Shown here piece by piece: positions 1 to 7,872 of a stretch of DNA of 64,000 bases. The position numbers and the translations under genes are program-made. This DNA comes from Ulvibacterium marinum (GTDB lineage: Bacteria > Bacteroidota > Bacteroidia > Flavobacteriales > Flavobacteriaceae), in NCBI RefSeq assembly GCF_003626755.1, contig NZ_RBCJ01000003.1:997859-1061858 (forward strand). Reading direction: 5' to 3'. The notes below the pieces were generated by a model, which did not search any database, had not been told where the DNA came from, and saw only the letters and a program-made list of their open reading frames with translations. Position 1 is the first letter of the stretch. The number at the start of each line of letters is the position of its first letter.

Positions 1-597
1 GAAAAGTTTGCCCAAGCTATGATGTACAATACATTATTGTCCGCCGATTCCTGGAAAAAAATGACCAATTCCTACTACGGAACAAGTTTGGGGTATGGAA
101 TATCCAATAAACCCCAAGGAGATTATAGGCGTTATTACCGAAGTGGTGGGTCTCCAGGCTTTTCCAGTTATTTTGCGGTTTATCCGGACGAAGGTCTAAC
201 CGTTATCATGCTATCCAACATTCATATCCATGTCCCTTATTTTAACGTACCCAAGATTGCCTCGATTTTTTTTGGGGAACCCTATGAGCAACTAAACTTG
301 GTAAGCCCTAGGTACGTAAATAATGACCTTGCGCAAAAATTGCTGGGAACCTTTCAGTTTGATGAAAATTTTTACAACCCCAATGGAACGGTAACTGTTA
401 GTTATGCCGACGGGATGCTGCTTTCCGATGGTGCTCCTATGATACCCGTGGTAGGTGCCGATGGTGAAATCGTTAAGTTTATCAATCGGCAGTTTTGGTC
501 ACGGTTGGAGTTTGTCCGGGATAGTACGGGACATTTTTCGAAACTGAAATTTGATGGGTTTACAGGTACTAAAAAAGCAATGCCCAAAAAGAACTAG
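1..597 (+). CDS. Serine hydrolase (beta-lactamase/PBP-like), C-terminal part
   Basis: The reading frame is open from base 1, so this is the 3' end of a gene that begins outside the window. The visible 198 residues contain the pattern typical of the back half of class C beta-lactamase/penicillin-binding-protein-like esterases: a YGYGI-like strand, an R-S-G-G-S-P-G-F segment in the place of the third active-site motif (KTG/HxG), then a strand ending in LTVIMLSN. The SxxK and YxN motifs lie upstream and cannot be checked. The last 100 residues form an extra domain often seen after these enzymes. The next gene converges from the minus strand. Family call is secure; substrate is unknown. Confidence 0.75.
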   Translation, partial: EKFAQAMMYNTLLSADSWKKMTNSYYGTSLGYGISNKPQGDYRRYYRSGGSPGFSSYFAVYPDEGLTVIMLSNIHIHVPYFNVPKIASIFFGEPYEQLNLVSPRYVNNDLAQKLLGTFQFDENFYNPNGTVTVSYADGMLLSDGAPMIPVVGADGEIVKFINRQFWSRLEFVRDSTGHFSKLKFDGFTGTKKAMPKKN

Positions 598-626
598 GCA
601 AAGAATACGCCAACCGCTAAATGATT

Positions 627-1244
627 TCATTTCTTTTTAAACCTAAAGTCACATTTATCGGCACCATTGGCTATAGTTCCTTTTCGGATCAATTCCAGTC
701 CTGCCAAATTTGAGGTTATCTTGTCCACTTCGCATAAAATTGGGGTATATTCCCGCGCCTTATACTTGCTGAACAATTTGCATATACCGCATTCCAGAAT
801 GTCAATGCCATATCCCAATCCATAGGTTTCCTTTTTGTCTGTAATCAGCTCGGCACGAAATCCGTCCTCATGCCCTTTCCGGCTGATTTTTTTGTGCATC
901 CTTTTAAGGAATAAGTGGGATAATTGCGTATCGATAAGCTTTGGAGGAAGTTTTTTTAACCATTTTTGAAGTCCGTTTTTGGGCCTTACAAATTCCAAGG
1001 CGATTTCCATACAAACCGATTTTATTGTCTGAAAGTCGAATCGCTTTTCCCGAAGTGTTAGGATTGTGGCCAAAAAATAGGCCATGAGGTCCAATCTCTT
1101 GTCGAGCGGGTTGGTTGACTTTTTTGAAAAATTTGTATCCTTTGAAATTTGCCAATAGCGATTCTCTGTATCCTGTAAAATCGAGTCGTACAATTCCGGA
1201 AATTTTCGAGTCAAAATTTTTCTAAAATGCCTCTTGTGCTTCAC
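627..1244 (-). CDS. L-2-amino-thiazoline-4-carboxylic acid hydrolase-like protein
   Basis: A 205-residue soluble protein. The C-terminal half contains G-I-D-I-L-E-C-G-I-C-K, then IRKGTIA.GADKCDFRFK, which is the signature I associate with the ATC hydrolase-like family; the cysteines and the DFRFK tail are family hallmarks. The founding member hydrolyses ATC on the route to cysteine, but most relatives are uncharacterised. The start chosen is a GTG at 1244; no in-frame ATG lies close upstream, and the next ATG would remove a third of the protein. It stands alone, convergent with the truncated serine hydrolase. Family confidence is moderate and substrate unknown. Confidence 0.7.
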   Translation of the reverse strand: MKHKRHFRKILTRKFPELYDSILQDTENRYWQISKDTNFSKKSTNPLDKRLDLMAYFLATILTLREKRFDFQTIKSVCMEIALEFVRPKNGLQKWLKKLPPKLIDTQLSHLFLKRMHKKISRKGHEDGFRAELITDKKETYGLGYGIDILECGICKLFSKYKAREYTPILCEVDKITSNLAGLELIRKGTIANGADKCDFRFKKK

Positions 1245-1312
1245 AACATGAAGGTTTCTTTAAGTATAATCACTATCAACTACTTTGCTGCTTCTTGATT
1301 TAACCAATGTTC

Positions 1313-1957
1313 TCATATTCTTTTCAGTAGTACGATTCCAAAGTTAAAAGACCGTAACATAAAATACGGATCTTCAAAATAGGAATCCTTAAAAAGTTTG
1401 GTGAGGCTGTTGTTGTAGTCAAATAGCAATTGTAGAGCGATTTTTTCGTTTAAACCCAATTCAATTCCTCCTCCAATTTTAAATCCAATGGTCAATGGAT
1501 TCATTCTTGCCTCATAACCCACATCGTCCAAGGCGAACAGATTGTTGATTCCGGCCTCTCCGAACAATCGGACGGTATTCGGAAGAAAATAGTATTTTAC
1601 GGTAAGAGGAACTTCGATAAAAGCAAAATCGACATCCTCTGGACTTGGAGGTACGGCAAAGTCACAGACATCACAAAAATAGGTTCCGGTAAAATCTTTG
1701 TTTGAATACTGAATAGCTACATTAATCGAAAGGTGGCTCTTTAATTTGTACTCCCCGATTGCCCCAAGCCTATAGTTGGTCCTGTCATAATTGACCGAAA
1801 AGCCTGTATACTCACTAAAGGCCATTCTCTTGGAACTTACATTTTCCTCAAGACTAGCGGACAACCCAAGCCGGAATCGACTTGGAACCTCCTGTGCCTG
1901 TAGTACAGAAATGCAGAATAAAAAGGGTGAAAAAGTGATTAAAAACCGCATTTTCAA
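1313..1957 (-). CDS. Outer-membrane beta-barrel protein (PorT-like)
   Basis: A 214-residue protein with an N-terminal signal peptide (hydrophobic stretch about residues 4-20, ending AQA before QEVPS). The rest is a series of alternating amphipathic strands with turns, ending RSFNFGIVLLKRI, typical of small 8-strand outer-membrane barrels annotated as outer membrane beta-barrel or PorT family proteins in Bacteroidota. Four clustered residues around CDVCD could form a disulfide in an extracellular loop. It is monocistronic with no informative neighbours; the exact role is unknown. Confidence 0.7.
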   Translation of the reverse strand: MKMRFLITFSPFLFCISVLQAQEVPSRFRLGLSASLEENVSSKRMAFSEYTGFSVNYDRTNYRLGAIGEYKLKSHLSINVAIQYSNKDFTGTYFCDVCDFAVPPSPEDVDFAFIEVPLTVKYYFLPNTVRLFGEAGINNLFALDDVGYEARMNPLTIGFKIGGGIELGLNEKIALQLLFDYNNSLTKLFKDSYFEDPYFMLRSFNFGIVLLKRI

Positions 1958-2011
1958 AATTTTGTATAACGCTTTCTTAACTTGATCTTTTCATAGGAGC
2001 CGTTGATGCCA

Positions 2012-2602
2012 TTACTGCTTTTTCGGCCAGATGGTTTTAAATCTAACGCACACTACTAGCATTTCTTCGGTCGGCTGCTTTCCGTTTTCTTTTAAAAAGC
2101 TCTCAAAAAAGTCCCAGTGCGCTTTTTTCCATTTCTCAAGAGGTTGAGTGTCCGTTCCCATATCCATTTCCGCATATTCTTTGGAAATTTCATTGAACGG
2201 AATGGTATCTACTCTTGTATTTTCAATTATTGCTTGTGCTCGGCCATCAAAATCCGTTAATATTTGTTTTGTTCCAACTTTGGGTAAATCAACTTTGTAT
2301 TGTTTATACAAACTCAATAAACCTGAAGAAGCTTTCTTTTTACCTTTTAGTGTTAATTCCGCTAGTCGATTCGCATCGTTTCTATTGTTATGAAAAAAAT
2401 CGGATTCCGGGATTTCTTGGTCTTTAAATTCAGGATTTGATTCAACATAGTCGTTCCACATTTCGTAGACGGATTTATCAATTCCGTTTTCAGTTTTCGC
2501 TATAGTTTGTGTGTCCGAATCCATTTCCTTTTCATTTTGGACTTTCTGTTCATTTTTACAGCTTATAACAATCAAGAACAAGACTATTGTTAGTTGTTTC
2601 AT
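2012..2602 (-). CDS. Lipoprotein with ASCH domain
   Basis: The open frame extends to 2698, but the best start is the ATG at 2602, which gives a clean lipoprotein signal (MKQLTIVLFLIVISC) followed by an acidic linker. The mature part matches the ASCH fold: MWNDYVESNPEF, then F-N..DAN-RLAELTLKGKKKASSG, LPKVGT, TDFDGRAQAIIE, DTIPFNEI, and a final KWKKAHWDFF...VVCVRF. ASCH domains are usually cytoplasmic, RNA- or nucleoside-related (for example N4-acetylcytidine amidohydrolases). A lipid-anchored one must sit in the envelope, so its ligand may differ. Single-gene unit. Confidence 0.75.
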   Translation of the reverse strand: MKQLTIVLFLIVISCKNEQKVQNEKEMDSDTQTIAKTENGIDKSVYEMWNDYVESNPEFKDQEIPESDFFHNNRNDANRLAELTLKGKKKASSGLLSLYKQYKVDLPKVGTKQILTDFDGRAQAIIENTRVDTIPFNEISKEYAEMDMGTDTQPLEKWKKAHWDFFESFLKENGKQPTEEMLVVCVRFKTIWPKKQ

Positions 2603-2876
2603 GGATTCTTTTGGTTTAATGCCATACGCAGGGCTAAATGTGGTCGCGTTGAGCTTAAATCTGTTTAAATATAGCGAAGTACGGGAGAACGTGGCCAAAT
2701 TACTTTTGGTTTAACTAATGGCATGTTATTGCATTATTTAACGGAAGCTATAATAAAGTCATCGTAGTTACAGTTTGAATGATGATTTTTTTGATTAAAC
2801 GAAATTAGTTGGGCCAATTATAAAACAGGGTTGTTTAAGCTGCGCAATAAATGGTTGAAAAATAATGTGTTATAGG

Positions 2877-3716
2877 CTAATCTTGGTTATTTAGAAATTC
2901 AATTGAATAATCTTCATACCAGAATTCGGCCCTCAGGAAGAGTTTTTCCCCAAGTTCATTACATCTGTAGCTTTTTCTCCTTTCCGGAAAGATCAGACCT
3001 TCTTTCTCAATAACGGATACATTTTCTATTAAAGCGTATGTTGGTTTGTGATAGACCATCAAGCTTACCAAAGCCCCATTGTTTTTGTCAAAATGATACC
3101 ACCACTCGTCTTTGGTGGAATGATTTTGATGCTTCTTTGGTTCATAGGTCGCTTTAACGGTGTGTACAGTATCGGCGGCGCTTAAAAATTTTGGCCCTTC
3201 ATAGGTAAGGATCGTGCCTGTATCCAAAAGTTTAAAAGGCATTCCTACCACGTAAAGTGAACTGTTAACCGCTGATTTTACGTTATCGCCCTGCTCAATA
3301 ATGCTATCGTTTTTAAATTTTTGGGAAATGAGATCATTATGAACAATTAGAAAGCTATCCTTGTTAACGACCCATGATATTTTTATGCTTTTATGAGGTC
3401 TTAGTACATAGTGGTGTCTTTGGGTTACTTCTGACTCAATTTGGCCATTCTCCAAGAGTAATCTTGTTTTTTTGGTATATTCCAAAGAGGCTATGTTTTT
3501 CCATTTTTCAATTGTTCCAGCCCAATTAATCGAGTTTTCTACGATTTCTAAAGCTGTGATTTTTTTTGGGTCCTCGTTAATTTTTTCCTTTTCTTTTGAA
3601 AATTTACAAGAAATAAATAGGCTACCTGAAATACAGATGATAAGTACTAGTTGCGTAGTTTTCTTTATGAAAAATAAAAACAGGGATAGCAAGGAGTAAG
3701 TAATCATATTTTTCAT
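2877..3716 (-). CDS. Conserved lipoprotein (DUF6503-like)
   Basis: About 279 residues from the ATG at 3716 (the frame is open to 3734). After a long hydrophobic leader there is a lipobox FISC near residue 37, predicting a lipoprotein. The body is all-beta in character with an ALEIVENSINWAG start and a YHFDKNNGALVSLMVYHK / LIENV..EKEGLIFPERRKSYRCNELGEKLFLRAEFWYEDY ending, which resembles flavobacterial DUF6503-type lipoproteins. The leader has two hydrophobic stretches separated by KK, so the true start may be slightly different. No function is known. It stands alone, with an imperfect hairpin repeat just upstream (3765-3838). Confidence 0.6.
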   Translation of the reverse strand: MKNMITYSLLSLFLFFIKKTTQLVLIICISGSLFISCKFSKEKEKINEDPKKITALEIVENSINWAGTIEKWKNIASLEYTKKTRLLLENGQIESEVTQRHHYVLRPHKSIKISWVVNKDSFLIVHNDLISQKFKNDSIIEQGDNVKSAVNSSLYVVGMPFKLLDTGTILTYEGPKFLSAADTVHTVKATYEPKKHQNHSTKDEWWYHFDKNNGALVSLMVYHKPTYALIENVSVIEKEGLIFPERRKSYRCNELGEKLFLRAEFWYEDYSIEFLNNQD

Positions 3717-3764
3717 AAAGTAGTATAGAATCAATTAATTCATAATGTACCCCATCTTGTTTAC

Positions 3765-3838
3765 ATAGCCATAAAATACAGCTTTATAAGCCACAATAGG
3801 CATGAAACCAACTAAAACCTGTGTTTTACCAGAAACCA
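3765..3838. repeat. Imperfect hairpin repeat, copy A
   Basis: Positions 3765-3809 align without gaps to 11811-11855 at 36 of 45 positions. The copy folds on itself: TAAAATACAG near its left end pairs with CTGTGTTTTA near its right end. It lies upstream of a minus-strand lipoprotein gene and holds no reading frame. Confidence 0.5.
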
Positions 3839-3953
3839 TAAAGTCAGCGAAAGGACTTTTTGTACCCAGGAGCTAACATTCTAATAAACTGTTGTGTTTT
3901 TTTGGAGTTTGGGGATTGACGCAACAGATGAAATCCATCACTATGCGTAGTTT

Positions 3954-4547
3954 TTATTTTTTAGAGCTGTTAAAGCCCTTAAGTAGTAATTCCATACCCC
4001 ATTTTAAAAGTTCGAATGATTCATCATCACTTAAACCGCAAACATCTTTCGTAACGATAAGAGGTTCAATCCCCATTAGAATAGTAAGAAGGTTTGAAAG
4101 ATTCCTTTTTTCTTTGGAGGTATAGTTTGTGTTCTCAAGTACCAATTGCAAAGTTTTTTTCCTTCTTGCTCCCCTTTTCTGGGTTGAAGTACCTGAATCC
4201 AAAACGGTACTCAAGTATTTTCGAAACAACTTTTCATGGTTTGTGGCCAAAGTGTTGTAGTAGTCCTGAATTTCAAGGACCTTATCCTCAACGGTCTTGC
4301 CATGAAGGTTTTCAAAAATTGTTACCGGACTTTTGGTGCTAACGTCGAGTGCGGCTTCCGCTGCCAATACGTCTACATTCGAAAAGTATCTATAGATTGT
4401 TGCTCTGGAAACTCCAGTTCTTTTCGCAATATCCTCTAGATTAAACGCTAGCCCCTTGTTTAAAAAATACTGGGCACTGATTAAAATTTTACCTCTGGTC
4501 TCAATTTTTTGATTTGTCCTACCACTGTTGATGTAATTATCTTTCAT
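3954..4547 (-). CDS. TetR/AcrR-family transcriptional repressor
   Basis: A 197-residue regulator. The N-terminal tri-helical DNA-binding domain spans about residues 15-62, with the recognition segment VSRATIYRYFSN. The C-terminal two thirds is a helical ligand-binding/dimer domain with no recognisable ligand class. It is divergent from a small cupin gene. Two copies of a 20-bp direct repeat, each centred on an inverted repeat with TGAGA/TCTCA-type arms, lie across the two gene starts. One covers this gene's own start codon, so autorepression together with control of the cupin gene is the natural inference. Confidence 0.88.
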   Translation of the reverse strand: MKDNYINSGRTNQKIETRGKILISAQYFLNKGLAFNLEDIAKRTGVSRATIYRYFSNVDVLAAEAALDVSTKSPVTIFENLHGKTVEDKVLEIQDYYNTLATNHEKLFRKYLSTVLDSGTSTQKRGARRKKTLQLVLENTNYTSKEKRNLSNLLTILMGIEPLIVTKDVCGLSDDESFELLKWGMELLLKGFNSSKK

Positions 4548-4566
4548 AAGACAAATATCTCATAAA
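4543..4566. promoter_or_regulatory. Probable TetR operator 1
   Basis: Imperfect inverted repeat that contains the start codon of the tetR-type gene (4545-4547). Positions 4549-4568 are repeated exactly at 4602-4621. The arms are a TAAGA/TCTTA variant on one side and TCTCA on the other. Binding here would block both transcription and translation start of the repressor. Confidence 0.65.
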
Positions 4567-4595
4567 ATTTGGATAAAGAAAAATTTACCCTTATG

Positions 4596-4619
4596 TTTGT
4601 GAGACAAATATCTCATAAA
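4596..4619. promoter_or_regulatory. Probable TetR operator 2
   Basis: The better palindrome of the pair: TTT-TGAGA on the left mirrors TCTCA-AAA on the right, matching at 9 of 12 half-site positions. It is centred 53 bp (about five helical turns) from operator 1 and ends directly at the ATG (4620) chosen for the cupin gene. Confidence 0.65.
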
Positions 4620-5054
4620 ATGAATTCAACCAAAACTAAATGGGTACTCGGTCATAAGATAACACCCCATGAAACTACGGGAGATTATGACCTAATGGTA
4701 GCAGAAACACCAGCTAGAGTCCAAGGCCCGCCACCACATTTGCACAATTCTTTTAAGGAATCATTCCTGATCATTGAAGGTGAAATGGAGTTTATGGTCA
4801 ATGGCGATACCATGGTCGTAAAGGCAGGAGAATCTGTGGACGTACCTCCCAAAACCTTGCACACGTTTTCCAACAAGAGCGACAGACCCTGCAAATGGGT
4901 AAATATCCATAGCCCAAAGGGATTCAGGGATTTTTTCGAGCAAATGGGCATCCCTGAAAATGAAGAAAATGCTAGTGACAAATCGCTTGCTCCAGAAATT
5001 ATTAATAAGGTGATAACGACTGCCGCGGAATTTGATATGATTATTAGGATTTAA
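4620..5054 (+). CDS. Cupin-domain protein
   Basis: A 144-residue single-domain cupin. The first metal motif is PPPHLHNSFKE (H-x-H-x4-E) followed by the FLIIEGEMEF strand; the second is AGESVDVPPKTLHTFSN with the third histidine. The frame is open upstream to a TTG at 4569 and an ATG at 4593, but both lie within the operator region, and the sequence becomes cupin-like only from MNSTKTKWVLG, so the ATG at 4620 is preferred. Relatives of this type (quercetinase- or dioxygenase-like small cupins) are mostly uncharacterised. The divergent TetR gene and shared operators indicate this is the regulated target. Confidence 0.8.
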   Translation: MNSTKTKWVLGHKITPHETTGDYDLMVAETPARVQGPPPHLHNSFKESFLIIEGEMEFMVNGDTMVVKAGESVDVPPKTLHTFSNKSDRPCKWVNIHSPKGFRDFFEQMGIPENEENASDKSLAPEIINKVITTAAEFDMIIRI

Positions 5055-5227
5055 GTTACAGCTCATTATTAACGGTAAGGTTTTATACTAGTAATGGATG
5101 TTGGTGAATAAATAACATTGTAAACAATTTAAACTAGCAATCAACCGGGATAATCTTCATAGAAAGATGTTTTTCATTGTCATTAAAACTAAATTGATTC
5201 TTAAGACGGTATAACCAAGAATGTGAA

Positions 5228-6178
5228 TCAAAGTGAAAGACACATAATTTTTTCTGTTCTTTCCAGTACATCCATTTGGGGCGGTGCCAGTTTATCGCTA
5301 AATCCGAGTTTGTAGTATAGTTTGTGTGCTTGAGGCATACTCATCGTGGTTTGCAACCACAGTTCTTTAGCATCATTTTCCAAGCAACGGCCTATGCATC
5401 GTTCGATTAGTTTTGTCGCTATTCCAAGTTTTCTGTGGTTTGGGTCAATGAACAACTTAGCAAACTCAAAGGTGTCCTTATCCAATCTTTTTAGGGCAAC
5501 GCATCCAACTATTTCACTTTTGAACCGTGCATAAAAGAGGAAGCCACCATTTTCCAAATAAGCTTTGTCAGGATTGTGCAAAGTGAATTTATCATCTTCT
5601 TCCAAAGCTCCGTTCAAAACACCCAATAACCAAGGACCTGCCAATTCATAAAAATAATTTTTCAGACTCGGCTTATAGTCTATGATTTTTACAAAGTCGC
5701 CTCTGGGTCGATGAATCCGTTGATGAATTGGTTTAGTATTGATTTCTCGATCAAGTCTGTTCAAAATGCCAATCATATCCGGATGTCCTATAGAGAACAG
5801 GTCTTTGAGCATATTTGAAAACGAAAGCCATAGAGGTTCAAGTTCCTTCTGTAGTTCTTTCCCTTTTTTGGATAGTTCAACTAATTTGGAGCGTTTATCG
5901 TTGGGGTTTGGTTTAATACCAACTAATTCTTCTTTTTTTAATTCACGTAAAATATTCTTAACGGTAATATGGCTAAAGCCAATTTGCTCGGAGATTTCAA
6001 GTATGGTCTGAGGGGAATTGGATTTTGCCAAAACGTAGTATACTGAAAACCAACTTGCCTTGAACTTAATATTTGCATCGGAATAGATCTTATCTCCATC
6101 TTTTTGCAGTTTTTCGCTAATTCTCCGAAATCTTGAAGCTCCCGCAAGATATCCTAACTCATTTAGTATATCTGTCAT
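5228..6178 (-). CDS. MarR-type regulator fused to GNAT acetyltransferase
   Basis: 316 residues in two domains. Residues about 30-145 form a MarR-like winged helix (TILEISEQIGFSHITVKNILRELKKEELVG, then PNDKRSKLVELSKKG, the wing with the typical D-x-R). Residues about 155-315 form a GNAT domain, with the acetyl-CoA loop in FIDPNHRKLGIATKLIERCI (R-x-x-G-I-A) and a C-terminal YKLGF strand. This fusion is a known architecture (helix-turn-helix/GNAT). It may acetylate a small molecule or protein while sensing it. Transcribed alone; the gene before it converges. Confidence 0.88.
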   Translation of the reverse strand: MTDILNELGYLAGASRFRRISEKLQKDGDKIYSDANIKFKASWFSVYYVLAKSNSPQTILEISEQIGFSHITVKNILRELKKEELVGIKPNPNDKRSKLVELSKKGKELQKELEPLWLSFSNMLKDLFSIGHPDMIGILNRLDREINTKPIHQRIHRPRGDFVKIIDYKPSLKNYFYELAGPWLLGVLNGALEEDDKFTLHNPDKAYLENGGFLFYARFKSEIVGCVALKRLDKDTFEFAKLFIDPNHRKLGIATKLIERCIGRCLENDAKELWLQTTMSMPQAHKLYYKLGFSDKLAPPQMDVLERTEKIMCLSL

Positions 6179-6327
6179 ATCCTTAGTTTATAAAAGTACT
6201 TTCATAAAAATATGAAAGGTATTTCATAACTTGTAATTATTTTTCAGAAATATTCCTTTTGGCTTGCTACTAAAGCTATTTAATTAGGATTTCGCGCAGA
6301 AACCCAACCATTGCTAACAACTAATTT

Positions 6328-6441
6328 TTATTTCATGCTTTTGATCCCATCCAGTCCAAAAATAGAAGAAGAGAAGAGTAACAAAATCCCTGGGATAGTG
6401 GCACCTAAAAAGAAGGCCAATAGGGAATCGATAAACATCAT
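6328..6441 (-). CDS. Possible 37-residue membrane peptide
   Basis: A short open frame beginning with two ATGs (6441, 6438) and ending TAA at 6328. The peptide has one hydrophobic segment with a central GATIPG turn (about residues 6-29) and a short polar tail GLDGIKSMK. It sits alone in a 394-base gap. No clear ribosome-binding site or promoter is visible, and there is no comparison available here, so this is a candidate rather than a firm gene. Confidence 0.4.
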   Translation of the reverse strand: MMFIDSLLAFFLGATIPGILLLFSSSIFGLDGIKSMK

Positions 6442-6524
6442 AATAATGATAAAGAACACTATTTTTCAATTTCATATTTCATAAAAAGTGTACTGGTTTG
6501 GATTAAAATTGACAAAAACCAAAA

Positions 6525-6546
6525 AAGACCCGTTTTTCGGGCCTTT
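6525..6546 (-). terminator. Rho-independent terminator
   Basis: CCCG/CGGG stem (6529-6532 with 6538-6541) around a five-T loop, followed on the minus strand by a T tract (6522-6527 read as A on plus). It lies 27 bases beyond the stop of the lipocalin-like lipoprotein gene. Confidence 0.7.
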
Positions 6547-6572
6547 AATCTTTGGTTGATGGTATTGGGCAT

Positions 6573-7007
6573 TTATTTTTTCTTGTACTTTTCTAGGAAT
6601 ACTCCATACCCTTCATCTTTTGTTAACGTAAGAATATCTCCTGAAATTTCAAAAGGAGTTTTCTGGTTGTTGGGCTCTACATTATTTCCATTACTATAAT
6701 CAAGCTCAATTTCCCCGTCAGATATATATTCCCAAGAACCGATAGCATCTTGAGCTTTGTAACATCCGACTTCTTCATCAAAATTGTAGTGGTACGTGAA
6801 ATTAAAAGTATTATCACTCATAAATGTAAGCGAATCTTGACCATCACACTCATCGGCCTGTATTTCTCCCTCATCATCATCGACATACGCGATATAAGTC
6901 CAAGTGCCTATTAGATCTACGTCCGTTTTTGGCTCACTTTCATCTTTATTGCACGAAGTAAAGAATGATCCAGTTGTAAGAAATAAGAATAAGATTGATT
7001 TTTTCAT
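6573..7007 (-). CDS. Lipocalin-like lipoprotein
   Basis: 144 residues. The lipobox is FTSC at about residues 16-19. The mature part begins after an acidic linker with DLIGTWTYIAY, continues with SLTFMSDNTFNFTYHYNF, GSWEYISDGEIELDY and ends ISGDILTLTKDEGY, the order expected of small lipocalin-like domains in Bacteroidota. The first 22 residues and about 70 bases of upstream DNA are nearly the same as those of the next lipoprotein gene (7471-7872), while the mature domains differ. Function unknown; a terminator follows. Confidence 0.7.
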   Translation of the reverse strand: MKKSILFLFLTTGSFFTSCNKDESEPKTDVDLIGTWTYIAYVDDDEGEIQADECDGQDSLTFMSDNTFNFTYHYNFDEEVGCYKAQDAIGSWEYISDGEIELDYSNGNNVEPNNQKTPFEISGDILTLTKDEGYGVFLEKYKKK

Positions 7008-7243
7008 GATTTTAAATTTGGGGGTTTTTGTTTAAATATTTTATTACAAAACGACAGTTTATGGAGAATATTGTCTACATAGTTATTTAGGATTTATTAA
7101 ATCCAATATAATACTTCTCGCAACAAGGATGCTTCAGAACGGATGCGGTGAATAGGGAAAGAAGTGTATCCCATATAGGTCACGTAGCAAGTTATACGAA
7201 AACGAAAAAAGTGGCTTAAATCAAAAAGAACATATTCGCTATC

Positions 7244-7262
7244 CCTGCCTTCGGCAGGCAGG
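7244..7262. repeat. REP-like short palindrome, copy 1
   Basis: CCTGCCTTCGGCAGGCAGG, a 19-base palindromic repeat of a type scattered between genes in many flavobacteria. A second copy with one change (CTACGG for CTTCGG) is at 37235-37253. Confidence 0.65.
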
Positions 7263-7397
7263 TTTGGGAGAACCAGACTATGGCCATTCATAGGATTCAT
7301 TGTTATAACCGATTACGACACATCTGCGTAAACAAGCCACCTTCAAGTTCTGTTTTCCGTCCAATTTTTAAGTCCTGGTTTTGCAATACCAAAGTGT

Positions 7398-7420
7398 AAA
7401 AAAACCCCTTAAAGGGGCTT
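7398..7420 (-). terminator. Rho-independent terminator
   Basis: CCCCTT/AAGGGG stem (7405-7417) followed on the minus strand by a seven-T tract. Serves the lipoprotein gene ending at 7471. Confidence 0.7.
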
Positions 7421-7470
7421 GTAAATTATCAGTTGTTTGTATGACGGTTACTGGTGTTGGCAAAAGATTT

Positions 7471-7872
7471 TTATTCTTCTGTATCTTGATAAAATACTTC
7501 CTTTGTGTAGTCTGTTCCATTAATTGATTGTTGCAATGCGAATGTATTTTTCTGTATGTCAGAAATTTTAAACCAAACAGATGTAGCAATTTGTCCGCTA
7601 CCTTCAAGATTTTCGATTTTCATTATTCCAGAATTTTCATCTTCCCAAGCCCAATCACCAGATCCAGTAAATTCATTTCCTAATAAAACTATTCTCTGTT
7701 CATATTTACCATCTGAATGAAAATAAATGTCAGCAATAACATTGTTTGAATCAAACCACCATTTATCTAAAAGAGATGAGTTGTCGGAATTATTGGAATC
7801 GCTATCGTCTTTATTGCACGAAGTAAAAAAGAATCCAGTTGCAAGAAATAATAATAAAATTGATTTTTTCAT
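7471..7872 (-). CDS. Small lipoprotein, paralogous leader
   Basis: 133 residues with lipobox FTSC and a D/S/N-rich linker (residues 20-33). The mature region (SLLDKWWFDSNN, FHSDGKYEQRIV, GSGDWAWEDENSGIMKIENL) has the same general W-x..DG..G-x-W..E pattern as small lipocalin-like proteins, but differs from its neighbour at 6573-7007 outside the signal peptide. The signal-peptide coding part and the upstream region are clearly duplicated between the two genes. Function unknown. Confidence 0.65.
   Translation of the reverse strand: MKKSILLLFLATGFFFTSCNKDDSDSNNSDNSSLLDKWWFDSNNVIADIYFHSDGKYEQRIVLLGNEFTGSGDWAWEDENSGIMKIENLEGSGQIATSVWFKISDIQKNTFALQQSINGTDYTKEVFYQDTEE

Larger units (their letters stand above)
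7008..7470. other. Intergenic region, no gene
   Basis: A 463-base gap. It holds the duplicated 5' region of the lipoprotein gene (7008 to about 7078), a short REP-like palindrome (7244-7262) and a terminator (7398-7420). Short frames here are disrupted or run through the palindrome and are not credible. Confidence 0.6.

Noticed and set aside
2608-2714. 12-bp direct repeat CTTTTGGTTTAA (2608-2619 and 2703-2714)
   Set aside because: Short and AT-rich; it could arise by chance and shows no palindrome or link to a gene start on both copies.
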